NCBI GenBank assembly: GCA_963764195.1
Contig: CAVXRG010000004.1
Coordinates: forward strand, 248,001 to 312,000
Length of the DNA stretch: 64,000 nt
DNA from: JBDSSS01 sp963764195
GTDB taxonomy: Bacteria; Actinomycetota; Actinomycetes; Actinomycetales; Dermatophilaceae
Direction of reading: 5' to 3'
The notes beneath the pieces are model-generated. The model did no database searches, was not told the origin of the DNA, and saw only the letters and a list, made by a program, of their open reading frames with translations. Positions within the stretch are counted from its first letter, which is position 1; every line of letters starts with the position of its first letter. A program made the position numbers and the translations under genes. Below, one piece after another: positions 1 to 7,018 of the stretch.

Positions 1-398
1 AGGTCTCGGACCTCGACGAGCAGGGTCAGCGAGCGCGGGCCGCTCGTGTGCTCGACGCTGAGCACGTGGGGGAGCTCGGTGACGCGCTCGGCGATGGCGA
101 GGGTCTCGCTCGCGGCGCAGCTGAGCTCGACGACGGCGAGGCACGACTCGGGCCGCCCCTGCCCGGTCGCCCGGCCCGACACCCACGCGATTCCCGCGGC
201 GGACAGGCGCTGCCACCGGCGTGCGACCGTCACGGGGTCGACGCCGAGGGCCTCGCCGACGATGGTCCAGGAGGCGCGGGGGTGCAGCTGGAGACAGTTG
301 ACGATCGCCAGGTCGAGCTCGTCAGCGACCGCGGCGGAATCCTGCGGGATCTCAGCACTCGACGCGTGATCCTGCATGGTGCGGCTGCTTCGTGCCAT
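1..398 (-). CDS. Lrp/AsnC-type transcriptional regulator, 3' end outside the window
   Basis: Reading leftwards from the ATG at 398 (alternative ATG at 377), the protein has an AsnC-type helix-turn-helix (about residues 20-70: LDLAIVNCLQLHPRASW, VGEALGVDPVTVARRWQRL) followed by the start of a ligand-binding RAM-like domain. The family senses amino acids or related metabolites. The gene runs off the left edge, so only about 130 residues are seen. It is divergent from an acetylornithine-deacetylase-like gene and a transporter, its likely targets (inference). No clear ribosome site precedes either start. Confidence 0.8.
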   Translation of the reverse strand, partial: MARSSRTMQDHASSAEIPQDSAAVADELDLAIVNCLQLHPRASWTIVGEALGVDPVTVARRWQRLSAAGIAWVSGRATGQGRPESCLAVVELSCAASETLAIAERVTELPHVLSVEHTSGPRSLTLLVEVRD

Positions 399-470
399 GG
401 GTGTCAGTGTCGACGACTGGTGCGCGCTCCTCAAGTGCGGGCACCGTCACCTCGAGACAGGAAGCCGGGC

Positions 471-1685
471 ATGACCCCCGAGAGCGTTACCCGCGAGACC
501 ACCAGACCGCATACCGCAGACGCTGACGAGCCGGTCAGCCTCGACTGGACGACCCGGCTGCTGCGCATCGACACGACGAGCCGCGACAGCAACCTCCCCC
601 TCATCGAGCTCGTCGTCGACGAGCTGCGGGCCCACGGTGTCGAGCCCGTGCTCGTCCACGACGAGAGCGGGACCAAGGCCAACCTGCTCGCCACCTTCCC
701 GGCGGCCGACGGCACGACGGCCGGCGGCATCGTCCTGTCGGGACACACCGACGTCGTCCCGGTCGACGGGCAGGACTGGTCGAGCGAGCCCTTCGCCCCC
801 GAGATCCGGGAGGGCCGGCTCTACGGTCGCGGCACGTGCGACATGAAGGGCTTCATCGGGTCCGTGCTGACCAAGGTGCCCGAGCTGGCGAGCGCCCCGC
901 TGCGGGAGCCGGTGCACCTGGCCCTGTCCTACGACGAGGAGGTCGGCTGCGTCGGCGCCATCTCGCTCGTGGACGAGATCGTCCGGCGCGACCTGCGCCC
1001 CCGCGCGTGCATCGTCGGTGAGCCGACGAGCATGCGCGTCATCACGGGCCACAAGTCGCTGACGATGATCCGCGTCGCGTTCCACGGCGTCGCAGCGCAT
1101 TCGTCGCGAACTCCATACGGCGTCAACGCGATCGAGTATGCCGCCCAGCTGATCCGCTTCGTCCGTGGCGTCGCCGACACGTTCCGCACGGAGGGTCCGT
1201 TCGATGAGAACCACGACGTGCCCTTCACCACCGCGACCGTCAACCAGGTCGAGGGCGGCATCGCCGTCAACACGGTCCCGTCCGAGTGCGCCCTCACCTT
1301 CGAGTTCCGGGCCGTCGGCGCGGTCGACGTCGACGCGACGATCGAGCGGTTCTACGCCGAGGTCCGGCGCATCGAGCAGGCCATGCGCGAGGAGAACCCC
1401 GACGCGTCGGTGGAGGTGTCCATCGGCGCCCAGGCGCCCGGCCTCGACACGGCACCGGACGAGGACGTCATCGACCTCGTCGCCGGACTCGGCGGCGAGT
1501 CGACCCCGGAGAAGGTGGCCTACGGCACCGAGGCCGGCCTCTTCCAGCGGGTAGGTATCCCGACGGTGGTGTGTGGTCCCGGCGACATCGCCCAGGCCCA
1601 CGCGCCCAACGAGTTCGTCGAGCTCGACCAGCTCCGTCGGTGCGACGACCTGCTCGACACCCTGCTCGCCCACCTCAGCGCCTGA
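471..1685 (+). CDS. argE: Acetylornithine deacetylase-like M20 metallopeptidase (ArgE family)
   Basis: A 404-residue M20-family di-zinc hydrolase. The first metal motif GHTDVVP is at about 91-97, the bridging Asp in GRGTCDMKG at about 119-127, the catalytic DEE at about 155-157 and a C-terminal His in QAHAPNEF. The domain order (catalytic, dimerisation insert, catalytic) and length fit ArgE, which removes acetyl from N2-acetylornithine. M20 substrate assignment is loose, so another N-acyl amino acid is possible. The ATG at 471 follows GACAGGAAG. The Lrp-type regulator upstream and the transporter 33 bp downstream suggest a regulated uptake-and-deacylation unit rather than core arginine synthesis. 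Confidence 0.8.
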   Translation: MTPESVTRETTRPHTADADEPVSLDWTTRLLRIDTTSRDSNLPLIELVVDELRAHGVEPVLVHDESGTKANLLATFPAADGTTAGGIVLSGHTDVVPVDGQDWSSEPFAPEIREGRLYGRGTCDMKGFIGSVLTKVPELASAPLREPVHLALSYDEEVGCVGAISLVDEIVRRDLRPRACIVGEPTSMRVITGHKSLTMIRVAFHGVAAHSSRTPYGVNAIEYAAQLIRFVRGVADTFRTEGPFDENHDVPFTTATVNQVEGGIAVNTVPSECALTFEFRAVGAVDVDATIERFYAEVRRIEQAMREENPDASVEVSIGAQAPGLDTAPDEDVIDLVAGLGGESTPEKVAYGTEAGLFQRVGIPTVVCGPGDIAQAHAPNEFVELDQLRRCDDLLDTLLAHLSA

Positions 1686-1718
1686 GCGCGTCCACCAGAC
1701 CACGGACAAGGAAGCATC

Positions 1719-3002
1719 ATGACCCTCACCGCCACCCCGACCGACGTCACGCCCGAGCGATTGGCCGAGGCGCGCAAGGCCGTCCTCAGCAGCTCGATCG
1801 GCGCTGCCCTCGAGTGGTTCGACATCATCGTCTACGCCTCGTTCGCCATCATCATCGCGGCGAACTTCTTCCCCGAGGGCGATGAGACGCTGGGGTTGAT
1901 CCTCACTTTCGCAACCTTCGCGATCTCCTACCTCGTCCGCCCGCTGGGTGGTCTGGTCATCGGCAGCTACGCGGACAAGCATGGCCGCAAGAAGGCGCTC
2001 AGCCTGACGATGCTGCTCATGATGGTCGGCACGATCCTCATGGCGGCCGCGCCGACGCACGCGATCGTCGGGGCCTGGGCGGGGGGCATCATCCTCATCT
2101 CGCGCCTCGTCCAGGGCTTCTCCGCCGGCGGCGAGTTCGGCTCCGCCACGACGTATCTCGTTGAGGTCGCTCCCCACCGCAAGGCGTACTACGCGTCGTG
2201 GCAGGTGGCGGCCCAGGGCATCTCGATGTTCCTTGCATCGGCCTTCGGGTACCTCCTCTTCACCCACCTTTCCAAGGCGGACCTCTACACGTGGGGCTGG
2301 CGGATCCCGTTCATCATCGGCTGCCTCATCGGCCCGGTCGGCCTCTACATCCGGGCCCGGCTTTCGGAGACGAAGGAGTTCACCGACAGCACGCCGCACG
2401 AGGCGCCGATCAAGGCCGTCTTCACCGAGCACCTCGGGCGCGCCCTCGCCGGCATCGCCTGCGTCGGCGTCGCCACCATCTCGGTCTACCTCATCCTCTT
2501 CATGCCGACGTATGCCGTGAAGAACCTCGGGGTCCCGGCGAGCGCCGCCTACCTCGGTGGGATCGTCGCGGGGCTCGTCGTCGTCATCGGCGTGCCGCTC
2601 GTGGGCCGGCTGGCCGACCGGGTCGGCCCGGCCCGGATCATGGTCTGGGCGGCCGTGGCCGCGCTGGTGCTCGCCTGGCCGCTCTTCGCCATCGTCATCG
2701 CGTCGCCGACCGTGCCGGTCCTCGTCGTCGCCATCGGGGTCCTCGGCGTCATCATGGCCTTCTACTTCGGCCCGCTGCCGGCCCTGCTGACCACGCTCTT
2801 CCCGAGCGACGTGCGCGCCACCGGTGTCTCCGTCGCCTACAACGTCGGCGTCACCGTGATGGGTGGGATCGCCCCGCTCGTGCTCACCTGGCTGATCAGC
2901 CTCACCGGCTCGCTCAACGCCCCGAGCGTCTACTACATGGTCGTGGCCGTCGTCTCCCTCGTCGGCCTCACCGTGGCGCGCAGGTCGTACGCCGCCCGCT
3001 GA
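1719..3002 (+). CDS. MFS transporter, metabolite:H+ symporter-like
   Basis: A 427-residue protein with 12 hydrophobic segments. It carries the MFS loop 2-3 motif GSYADKHGRKK (near residue 82) and a related DRVGPARI loop between helices 8 and 9. The long N-terminal EWFDIIVYASFA segment is typical of the metabolite:H+ symporter subfamily (proline/betaine, citrate, shikimate type). It follows the M20 hydrolase closely behind the ribosome site AAGGAAG, so it probably imports that enzyme's substrate; the substrate itself cannot be read from sequence. A strong palindrome follows the stop codon. Confidence 0.8.
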   Translation: MTLTATPTDVTPERLAEARKAVLSSSIGAALEWFDIIVYASFAIIIAANFFPEGDETLGLILTFATFAISYLVRPLGGLVIGSYADKHGRKKALSLTMLLMMVGTILMAAAPTHAIVGAWAGGIILISRLVQGFSAGGEFGSATTYLVEVAPHRKAYYASWQVAAQGISMFLASAFGYLLFTHLSKADLYTWGWRIPFIIGCLIGPVGLYIRARLSETKEFTDSTPHEAPIKAVFTEHLGRALAGIACVGVATISVYLILFMPTYAVKNLGVPASAAYLGGIVAGLVVVIGVPLVGRLADRVGPARIMVWAAVAALVLAWPLFAIVIASPTVPVLVVAIGVLGVIMAFYFGPLPALLTTLFPSDVRATGVSVAYNVGVTVMGGIAPLVLTWLISLTGSLNAPSVYYMVVAVVSLVGLTVARRSYAAR

Positions 3003-3030
3003 TCTCCCCAATGCTCGGGACAGATGCAGA

Positions 3031-3062
3031 AACCGCAGGTCAAGAACTCTTGACCTGCGGTT
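3031..3062. terminator. Bidirectional terminator-like palindrome
   Basis: Perfect 15-bp arms (AACCGCAGGTCAAGA at 3031-3045 and its complement at 3048-3062) with a 2-nt centre. It would end the transporter transcript on the + strand. Before the island inserted it would also have lain just beyond tRNA-Phe on the - strand. Confidence 0.75.
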
Positions 3063-3069
3063 CTGTGTT

Positions 3070-3107
3070 GTGGCCAGGGGCGGGGTCGAACCGCCGACCT
3101 TCCGATT
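3070..3107. repeat. attL: duplicated 3' end of tRNA-Phe
   Basis: Left copy of the 38-bp direct repeat. It begins GTGGCCAGGGGCGGGG and ends CTTCCGATT, reproducing the acceptor 3' strand, T arm and part of the anticodon stem of the tRNA-Phe at 6744-6820. Beyond 3107 the sequence diverges into the island. Confidence 0.88.
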
Positions 3108-3152
3108 CTTAGCCACGCACATCGCGGCAGGTCAGCACGCGTCTCGCGGGGT

Positions 3153-3174
3153 TCGTGCAACGGGTCGTGCAACG
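3153..3174. repeat. Paired TCGTGCAACG motif inside left island end
   Basis: Two copies of TCGTGCAACG set 11 bp apart, 46 bp inside attL. The same arrangement, with one base different between the copies, occurs at 6494-6515 inside the right end in the same orientation. Placement and form resemble arm-type binding sites of a tyrosine integrase (inference). Confidence 0.6.
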
Positions 3175-3211
3175 TGCTGGCTCGGGCGGAATTGTCGCGC
3201 AGATGGTTTCG

Positions 3212-3985
3212 TCAAGCGTGTGGGCGGCCCGAAGGACCCTTGGCCGCATCGGTGAGCAGTTCGCCCACGAGGCTGAGGTCGTCGAGAACGATGTCGTGGC
3301 CGCCGGCACGTTGCACCCACGTGAAGGCTTGGCCCCGCTTGCGATCGAACCAGAGGGCGACATGTTCGGCGATGTCTCGGCGCACCTGTTCGTCGACACC
3401 GCGGATCTGGTCCAACGCCACGAGCCGGGTGACGGGGTCGAACGTGAGCCTAATGATGTCGAGCAGATCGGTTCCTTGCTTGTCGCGCGAACGGTTCATG
3501 ATGGCCTGAAGCTTCATGGCGACCAGTGGTCCCGGTTCGGCGACGGGCGTGGTCACCTCGACGTTTCCGCCTCCCGGGAGGATCACCTCCATGGTGAGGT
3601 CGGTCGCGGTGTCGTTGGCCCAGGCGTGCGCTGAAGCGTGCAGGCGGTCACCGGGGTCATCGCTCGGATGGTCGATCTCCACCTGCCGGACCTCGAGGAC
3701 GTCGACCTTGACCAGGCCGTACGGGGTAACCAGTTCGACGGCGGCGGGCTCGATCGGTTTGGCGTCCGTGACTGCTCGCAGAAGTTCGAGTTGCCGCAGC
3801 CCGGAACGCATTCGGTCGACCACGTCAAGGTCGGTGGTCGCCCGGTACGGGGTGGACAGTCGTGACAGCACGGCAAGCCCACCGACGATGACTGGGGGCT
3901 GCCCGATGTGCGACCTGACTTCGATGACGCCCGCAACGACTGCTGCCATGGCGCCACCGACGAAGGTGACTCGGCTACCAGACAC
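3212..3985 (-). CDS. AbiEii-like nucleotidyltransferase (candidate toxin of a type IV TA pair)
   Basis: A 257-residue protein starting at GTG 3985. It has the minimal nucleotidyltransferase signature: GG at residues 35-36, then RATTDLDVV with acidic residues near 52 and 54, and a later MKLQAIMNRSRDKQGTDLLD block (about 155-175) with the Lys and Asp pattern typical of AbiEii/AbiGii toxins. Such enzymes add nucleotides to tRNA or other acceptors and arrest growth, giving phage resistance by abortive infection. It overlaps the end of the upstream AbiEi-like gene by 11 bp, the usual antitoxin-first order. Function is inferred from motifs and context. Confidence 0.72.
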   Translation of the reverse strand: MSGSRVTFVGGAMAAVVAGVIEVRSHIGQPPVIVGGLAVLSRLSTPYRATTDLDVVDRMRSGLRQLELLRAVTDAKPIEPAAVELVTPYGLVKVDVLEVRQVEIDHPSDDPGDRLHASAHAWANDTATDLTMEVILPGGGNVEVTTPVAEPGPLVAMKLQAIMNRSRDKQGTDLLDIIRLTFDPVTRLVALDQIRGVDEQVRRDIAEHVALWFDRKRGQAFTWVQRAGGHDIVLDDLSLVGELLTDAAKGPSGRPHA

Positions 3986-4997
3986 GGGTCCACCGCCCCT
4001 CAGGCGTCCAGCCGGCGAGGACCTCGCGTCCGCGCCCGGTGTCTTGGGCGAGGTCGAGTGCGACGAAGAGCGGATGCGTCAATGGCCACTCCAAAGGATT
4101 GGCTGGAAGGTCAACTCGTCCGGTGACGGCGGCCGGCACTGGGGCCACCCGGATGGTCGCCCGCGGTTGGCGACCGTGTTCGACGCCGCCCAGCAAGGTC
4201 GTGGCTCGGCGAACGATGGACTGGTCGGGGACGAAGAAGTCGAGAACCTGTGCGGTGCGGAAGGCGATTGGTGCGCCGTAGGCGGCCGCAGCCGCTGAGT
4301 CGGTCAGCGCCCAGCCGGGTCCGTGCGGGTCCTCGAGACCGAGCTTCAGGGCCGAATTGTTGCTGGCGTCGCCGGGCCGAGGTGGGCTCGCGAGCGGTAC
4401 GCGGACTGTGGGCCAGCGGTCCGCGACCTCCCAGAACAAGCCCGTGTCCGGGACGCTGTTGTCCCCGTCGATGAGGCGTTGCGCCCTGAGGGCCTTGAGC
4501 ACCTCCGAGACGGTGCTCGGGGAGCGCTGCAGCTGCCGGGCCAGCTCGCGTACCGCTGTTGGTCGGTTGGGCTCCATGAGCAGCGCGGTGGCGACCTCCA
4601 GTCCCACCCTCCCGGAGAGGGCGTCGGACCGTTCTGGACGTTTCGTTACGGGCTGCACTTGGGCATCGATGACGACATGTGGCGTGTGGAGGACCAGCCT
4701 GCCCCGCAGGTCGAGATAACCCGCTTGGTTGCGGGTAAGGACTCGTCCAGCCTCTGCGGTGACGCGGTCGGACACCACGATCAGGGCGACATCCGCCGGC
4801 AGCGTCGGCAGGACCTGAGAGCACAGTCTCCGCGCGGAGTCCTCGGTGACCAAGGACTGCCGCTTGAGCTGCACCCGTGTCTCAAACCCGTGCAGGTCCA
4901 GGACGAGGTCGACGCCCCCGTCGTGGCCGGCACCCACGGCCCGGGCTGTGATGTTCAGTTGGGCGAAGGCATCAACCGCGAGAGCCCCAGTGTCCAC
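3975..4997 (-). CDS. AbiEi-like winged-HTH antitoxin/regulator with an unusual N-terminal domain
   Basis: With the GTG at 4997 the protein has 340 residues. A winged helix-turn-helix lies at about 145-172 (AVRELARQLQRSPSTVSEVL). The first 110 residues read like a degraded PD-(D/E)xK fold (GGVDLVLD then VQLKRQ, Gln in place of the catalytic acid), and the C-terminal half is unassigned. It precedes and overlaps the nucleotidyltransferase, matching AbiEi-AbiEii order. The start is favoured by a -10-like CATGAT six bases upstream (leaderless) and by an operator-like palindrome over the -35. Known AbiEi proteins repress their own promoter, which fits that palindrome. Confidence 0.65.
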   Translation of the reverse strand: MDTGALAVDAFAQLNITARAVGAGHDGGVDLVLDLHGFETRVQLKRQSLVTEDSARRLCSQVLPTLPADVALIVVSDRVTAEAGRVLTRNQAGYLDLRGRLVLHTPHVVIDAQVQPVTKRPERSDALSGRVGLEVATALLMEPNRPTAVRELARQLQRSPSTVSEVLKALRAQRLIDGDNSVPDTGLFWEVADRWPTVRVPLASPPRPGDASNNSALKLGLEDPHGPGWALTDSAAAAAYGAPIAFRTAQVLDFFVPDQSIVRRATTLLGGVEHGRQPRATIRVAPVPAAVTGRVDLPANPLEWPLTHPLFVALDLAQDTGRGREVLAGWTPEGRWTRVW

Positions 4998-5003
4998 GCA
5001 TCC

Positions 5004-5048
5004 ATCATGCCCCACCGTTCGGTGTTCGGTCAATACCGAACGCCGAAC
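5004..5048 (-). promoter_or_regulatory. Promoter and palindromic operator of the AbiE-like operon
   Basis: On the - strand, -35 TTGACC (5033-5028), an 18-bp spacer and -10 CATGAT (5009-5004) place transcription start at or next to the GTG at 4997. The arms GTTCGGTGTTCGGT (5017-5030) and ACCGAACGCCGAAC (5035-5048) form a 14-bp inverted repeat with one mismatch and a 4-nt centre. It covers the -35, as expected for an autorepressor. Confidence 0.6.
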
Positions 5049-5519
5049 GATCATGTGTTGGTACGGCGGACACATGGAGCGCGACCCGACCACCCGAAGA
5101 TGATCAGCAAGGTGACCACTCAACACATCTGATCAACACAGAGGCCGCCTTTATGCGTCCGCGAGCCGGCGCTCGGCAACGCGGAGCCCCGCCAGACCAG
5201 ATGACGCGCGACGGCGTCGACAGCCGCTATCACAGGGGTGCGCGTGCTCCACTCGCCGGGGCCCGTCCTGCCCGTGGTCGGTGAGGTGTCGCTATAACGC
5301 GACCTCGTCGTCGGTGAGGTGCGGGGGCGGGACTGGGTCGTCAGCCGGGTGCTTTCCCTTGTTGGGAGAGTCTCTGAGACTCGCCGTCAGAAACAGCCGC
5401 GGTGGCTTCAGGCTGAGCTCGCTGAGGGCGACTGGGGCGGGCAGGGAAGCCATCTTGGGGACCAGCTGCGTCTGATACTTCGCCCGCCTGTAGAACCAGA
5501 GCTCAAGAGCCGGTCCTCG
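5049..5519. other. Non-coding stretch inside the island
   Basis: No convincing gene on either strand. It holds a short direct repeat (GTCGGTGAGGTG near 5278 and 5309) and an imperfect palindrome around CTATAA at 5287-5305. It may be the eroded remains of lost island genes; I recognise no integrase or transposase fragment. Confidence 0.4.
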
Positions 5520-6374
5520 CTATGCTCCCGCGATCCGGGCCACGTGATCGGCGCGGGACCGAGTCAAGTAGAAGTTGGTCGCGACGTCCTCGACCTGGTC
5601 GACCTCCCTGGGGCACGGTGGCTTGGCCAGCGCCGACCCCAGGAGCTCGGCGAAGCCAGCTGCGTCGATGTCCTCGAAGAAGGCGGCGTCGTGGCTGGCC
5701 ATTTTGGCGGCGATTGCGTTGCGCATCTCGCGTGCCCGGCGGCCCTCGGCGACCCAGCAGTCCTTGACGCCACCACCGAGGTCGTGGTCGATGAGGACCA
5801 TGAGGAGGTGGTCGCGGCCGCGGTGGTCAAAGAGCGCGCCGACCGAGGTTTGGGAGCCAAAGACGTCGCCGTAGTGCCATGCTCGCAACAGGTGGGGGCG
5901 CCCGAGCGACTCGGCCCACGGGCGGTCTGCGACTCCCGCGGCGGCGACGCGGGCCGCTGCCTCTCCGGCGGCTTGGCGCGTAACGTCCGGCCCGAGGGTC
6001 GCGCAGACTCGAAGCACGGCCAGCGCGTCGGGGCTTGACAAGGTCTCGGCGTGGGCAATCACCTGACCAAGCAGGGTCGAGCGTGCCTCGAGACGCTCCT
6101 GCTCGTCGGCGTCCTCCGGCGCGCCCATCTCCATCACCCGAAACGCTTGGCACAGCACGAGCTCGGCCGCCAAGGGAGTACGGACCCGGGCGATTTCCGA
6201 GGCCAACGAGGCGGTCACCGCCGCGGCCGCGTCGCCGAGCCCGTCCAGGTCTGGGGCGAGGAGGCCCGAGATGGACGTCGGACCCTGCTCCGACGCAGCG
6301 CCAGGGCCTAGAGACCGGGCTGGTCGCCTCCGTGTCGCGTTGCGTCGCACAGCACGGTGTCGCTTTTTCGTCAC
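5520..6374 (-). CDS. Island cargo protein of unknown function
   Basis: A 284-residue soluble protein starting at GTG 6374. It has a basic N-terminus (VTKKRHRAVRRNATRRR) and a helical middle. A dense block at about 165-220 (LRAWHYGDVFGSQTSVG, then LFDHRGRDHLLMVLIDHDLGG and VKDCWVAEGRRA) looks like the conserved core. I do not recognise a named family. There is no transmembrane segment or signal peptide. It sits upstream of and codirectional with the AbiE-like pair but about 520 bp away, so it probably has its own promoter. Being the only other gene on the island, it is a candidate accessory or defence gene. Confidence 0.55.
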   Translation of the reverse strand: MTKKRHRAVRRNATRRRPARSLGPGAASEQGPTSISGLLAPDLDGLGDAAAAVTASLASEIARVRTPLAAELVLCQAFRVMEMGAPEDADEQERLEARSTLLGQVIAHAETLSSPDALAVLRVCATLGPDVTRQAAGEAAARVAAAGVADRPWAESLGRPHLLRAWHYGDVFGSQTSVGALFDHRGRDHLLMVLIDHDLGGGVKDCWVAEGRRAREMRNAIAAKMASHDAAFFEDIDAAGFAELLGSALAKPPCPREVDQVEDVATNFYLTRSRADHVARIAGA

Positions 6375-6743
6375 GACGACATGCTGTCACGGGGGTCGGA
6401 CGGCTTCACGTTGCGCTGCCGGCCGTTCATGCTGCCTGCGGCGTAGTCGCTGACCTTCCGCCCGGCCACGAGAAAGGTCTTCAAATCGAAGTGTCGTGCA
6501 ACGAGTCGTGCAACGAACCTGCCCGAAGTGGGGTCGTTGCCCAATCGGTGCCCGCGCCCTGGATCAGCGTTGGTGACCGCATTTGCGCTGGTCAGCGACC
6601 TGCGCGACCTCCGCGGCCCAGCCGCAAACCGGGCAACACTCCGATTTCTTAGCAGACGCCACGGCCGCGTTTCGATCGCTCGGTCAGCCTGCAACCATAA
6701 TCCACATAACTGCAGCTCAAACCCCGTTACCGGGGAGTAGATC
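6375..6743. other. Non-coding right end of island
   Basis: No gene seen. It holds the paired TCGTGCAACG motif (6494-6515) and CTCCGATTTCTTAGCAG near 6643-6659. The latter resembles the attL junction TTCCGATTCTTAGCCA and may be an old or secondary recombination core. Confidence 0.4.
6494..6515. repeat. Paired TCGTGCAACG motif inside right island end
   Basis: Counterpart of 3153-3174: TCGTGCAACG, one base (A instead of G), then TCGTGCAACG. It lies 230 bp inside attR and is probably an integrase arm site used by a helper integrase. Confidence 0.6.
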
Positions 6744-6820
6744 TGGTGGCCAGGGGCGGGGTCGAACCGCCGACCTTCCGATTTTCAGTCGGACGCTCGT
6801 ACCAACTGAGCTACCTGGCC
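6744..6820 (-). tRNA. tRNA-Phe (GAA), CCA encoded
   Basis: The complement folds as a cloverleaf: acceptor GGCCAGG/CCTGGCC, D arm GCTC...GAGC, anticodon stem TCCGA/TCGGA with loop CTGAAAA (anticodon GAA), and T loop TTCGACC. Discriminator A is followed by an encoded CCA at 6746-6744. It is the integration target of the adjacent island. A TATAGT -10-like element lies upstream at about 6889-6894. Confidence 0.93.
6746..6783. repeat. attR: 3' part of intact tRNA-Phe
   Basis: Right copy of the 38-bp direct repeat, contained in the functional tRNA-Phe gene. Its match to 3070-3107 is exact, and identity ends at the anticodon-loop side. Confidence 0.88.
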
Positions 6821-7018
6821 GAGTGCGAGACCGGACGCGAAAAGCATCTGGCGCACACACAACGCCGGATCTCTCCGGCGCGGCATCACTATACATGGAG
6901 CCGACGTCGCCCTGTTCCCCCTGGGCCCGGCGGGACGATCCATCGAGCGGCATGCCCGGTCGACCGTTTCGTCGCCCGGGCTACGAAACGTGCGGCGGGG
7001 GGACCGGCGCCCCGAGCC

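Larger units (their letters stand above)
3070..6783. mobile_element. Integrase-less genomic island at the 3' end of tRNA-Phe
   Basis: The 38 bp from 3070 to 3107 are repeated exactly at 6746-6783, where they form the 3' part of an intact tRNA-Phe gene. This is the signature of site-specific integration into a tRNA gene: attR contains the functional tRNA and attL the duplicated 3' segment. The roughly 3.6 kb between is visibly less GC-rich than its surroundings. It carries three leftward genes (AbiEii-like, AbiEi-like and an unknown) and has paired TCGTGCAACG motifs inside each end. No integrase or excisionase is present, so it is either a decayed element or one mobilised in trans. Confidence 0.85.

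Noticed and set aside
447..3122. Very long open frame on the - strand across the ArgE and MFS genes
   Set aside because: Shadow frame of high-GC genes on the + strand: strongly biased His/Arg/Asp composition and no domain; the + strand genes have clear family motifs.
5049..5519. Small frames as remnants of an integrase or transposase
   Set aside because: No recombinase motif (catalytic Arg, HxxR, Tyr or Ser) could be read in any frame.
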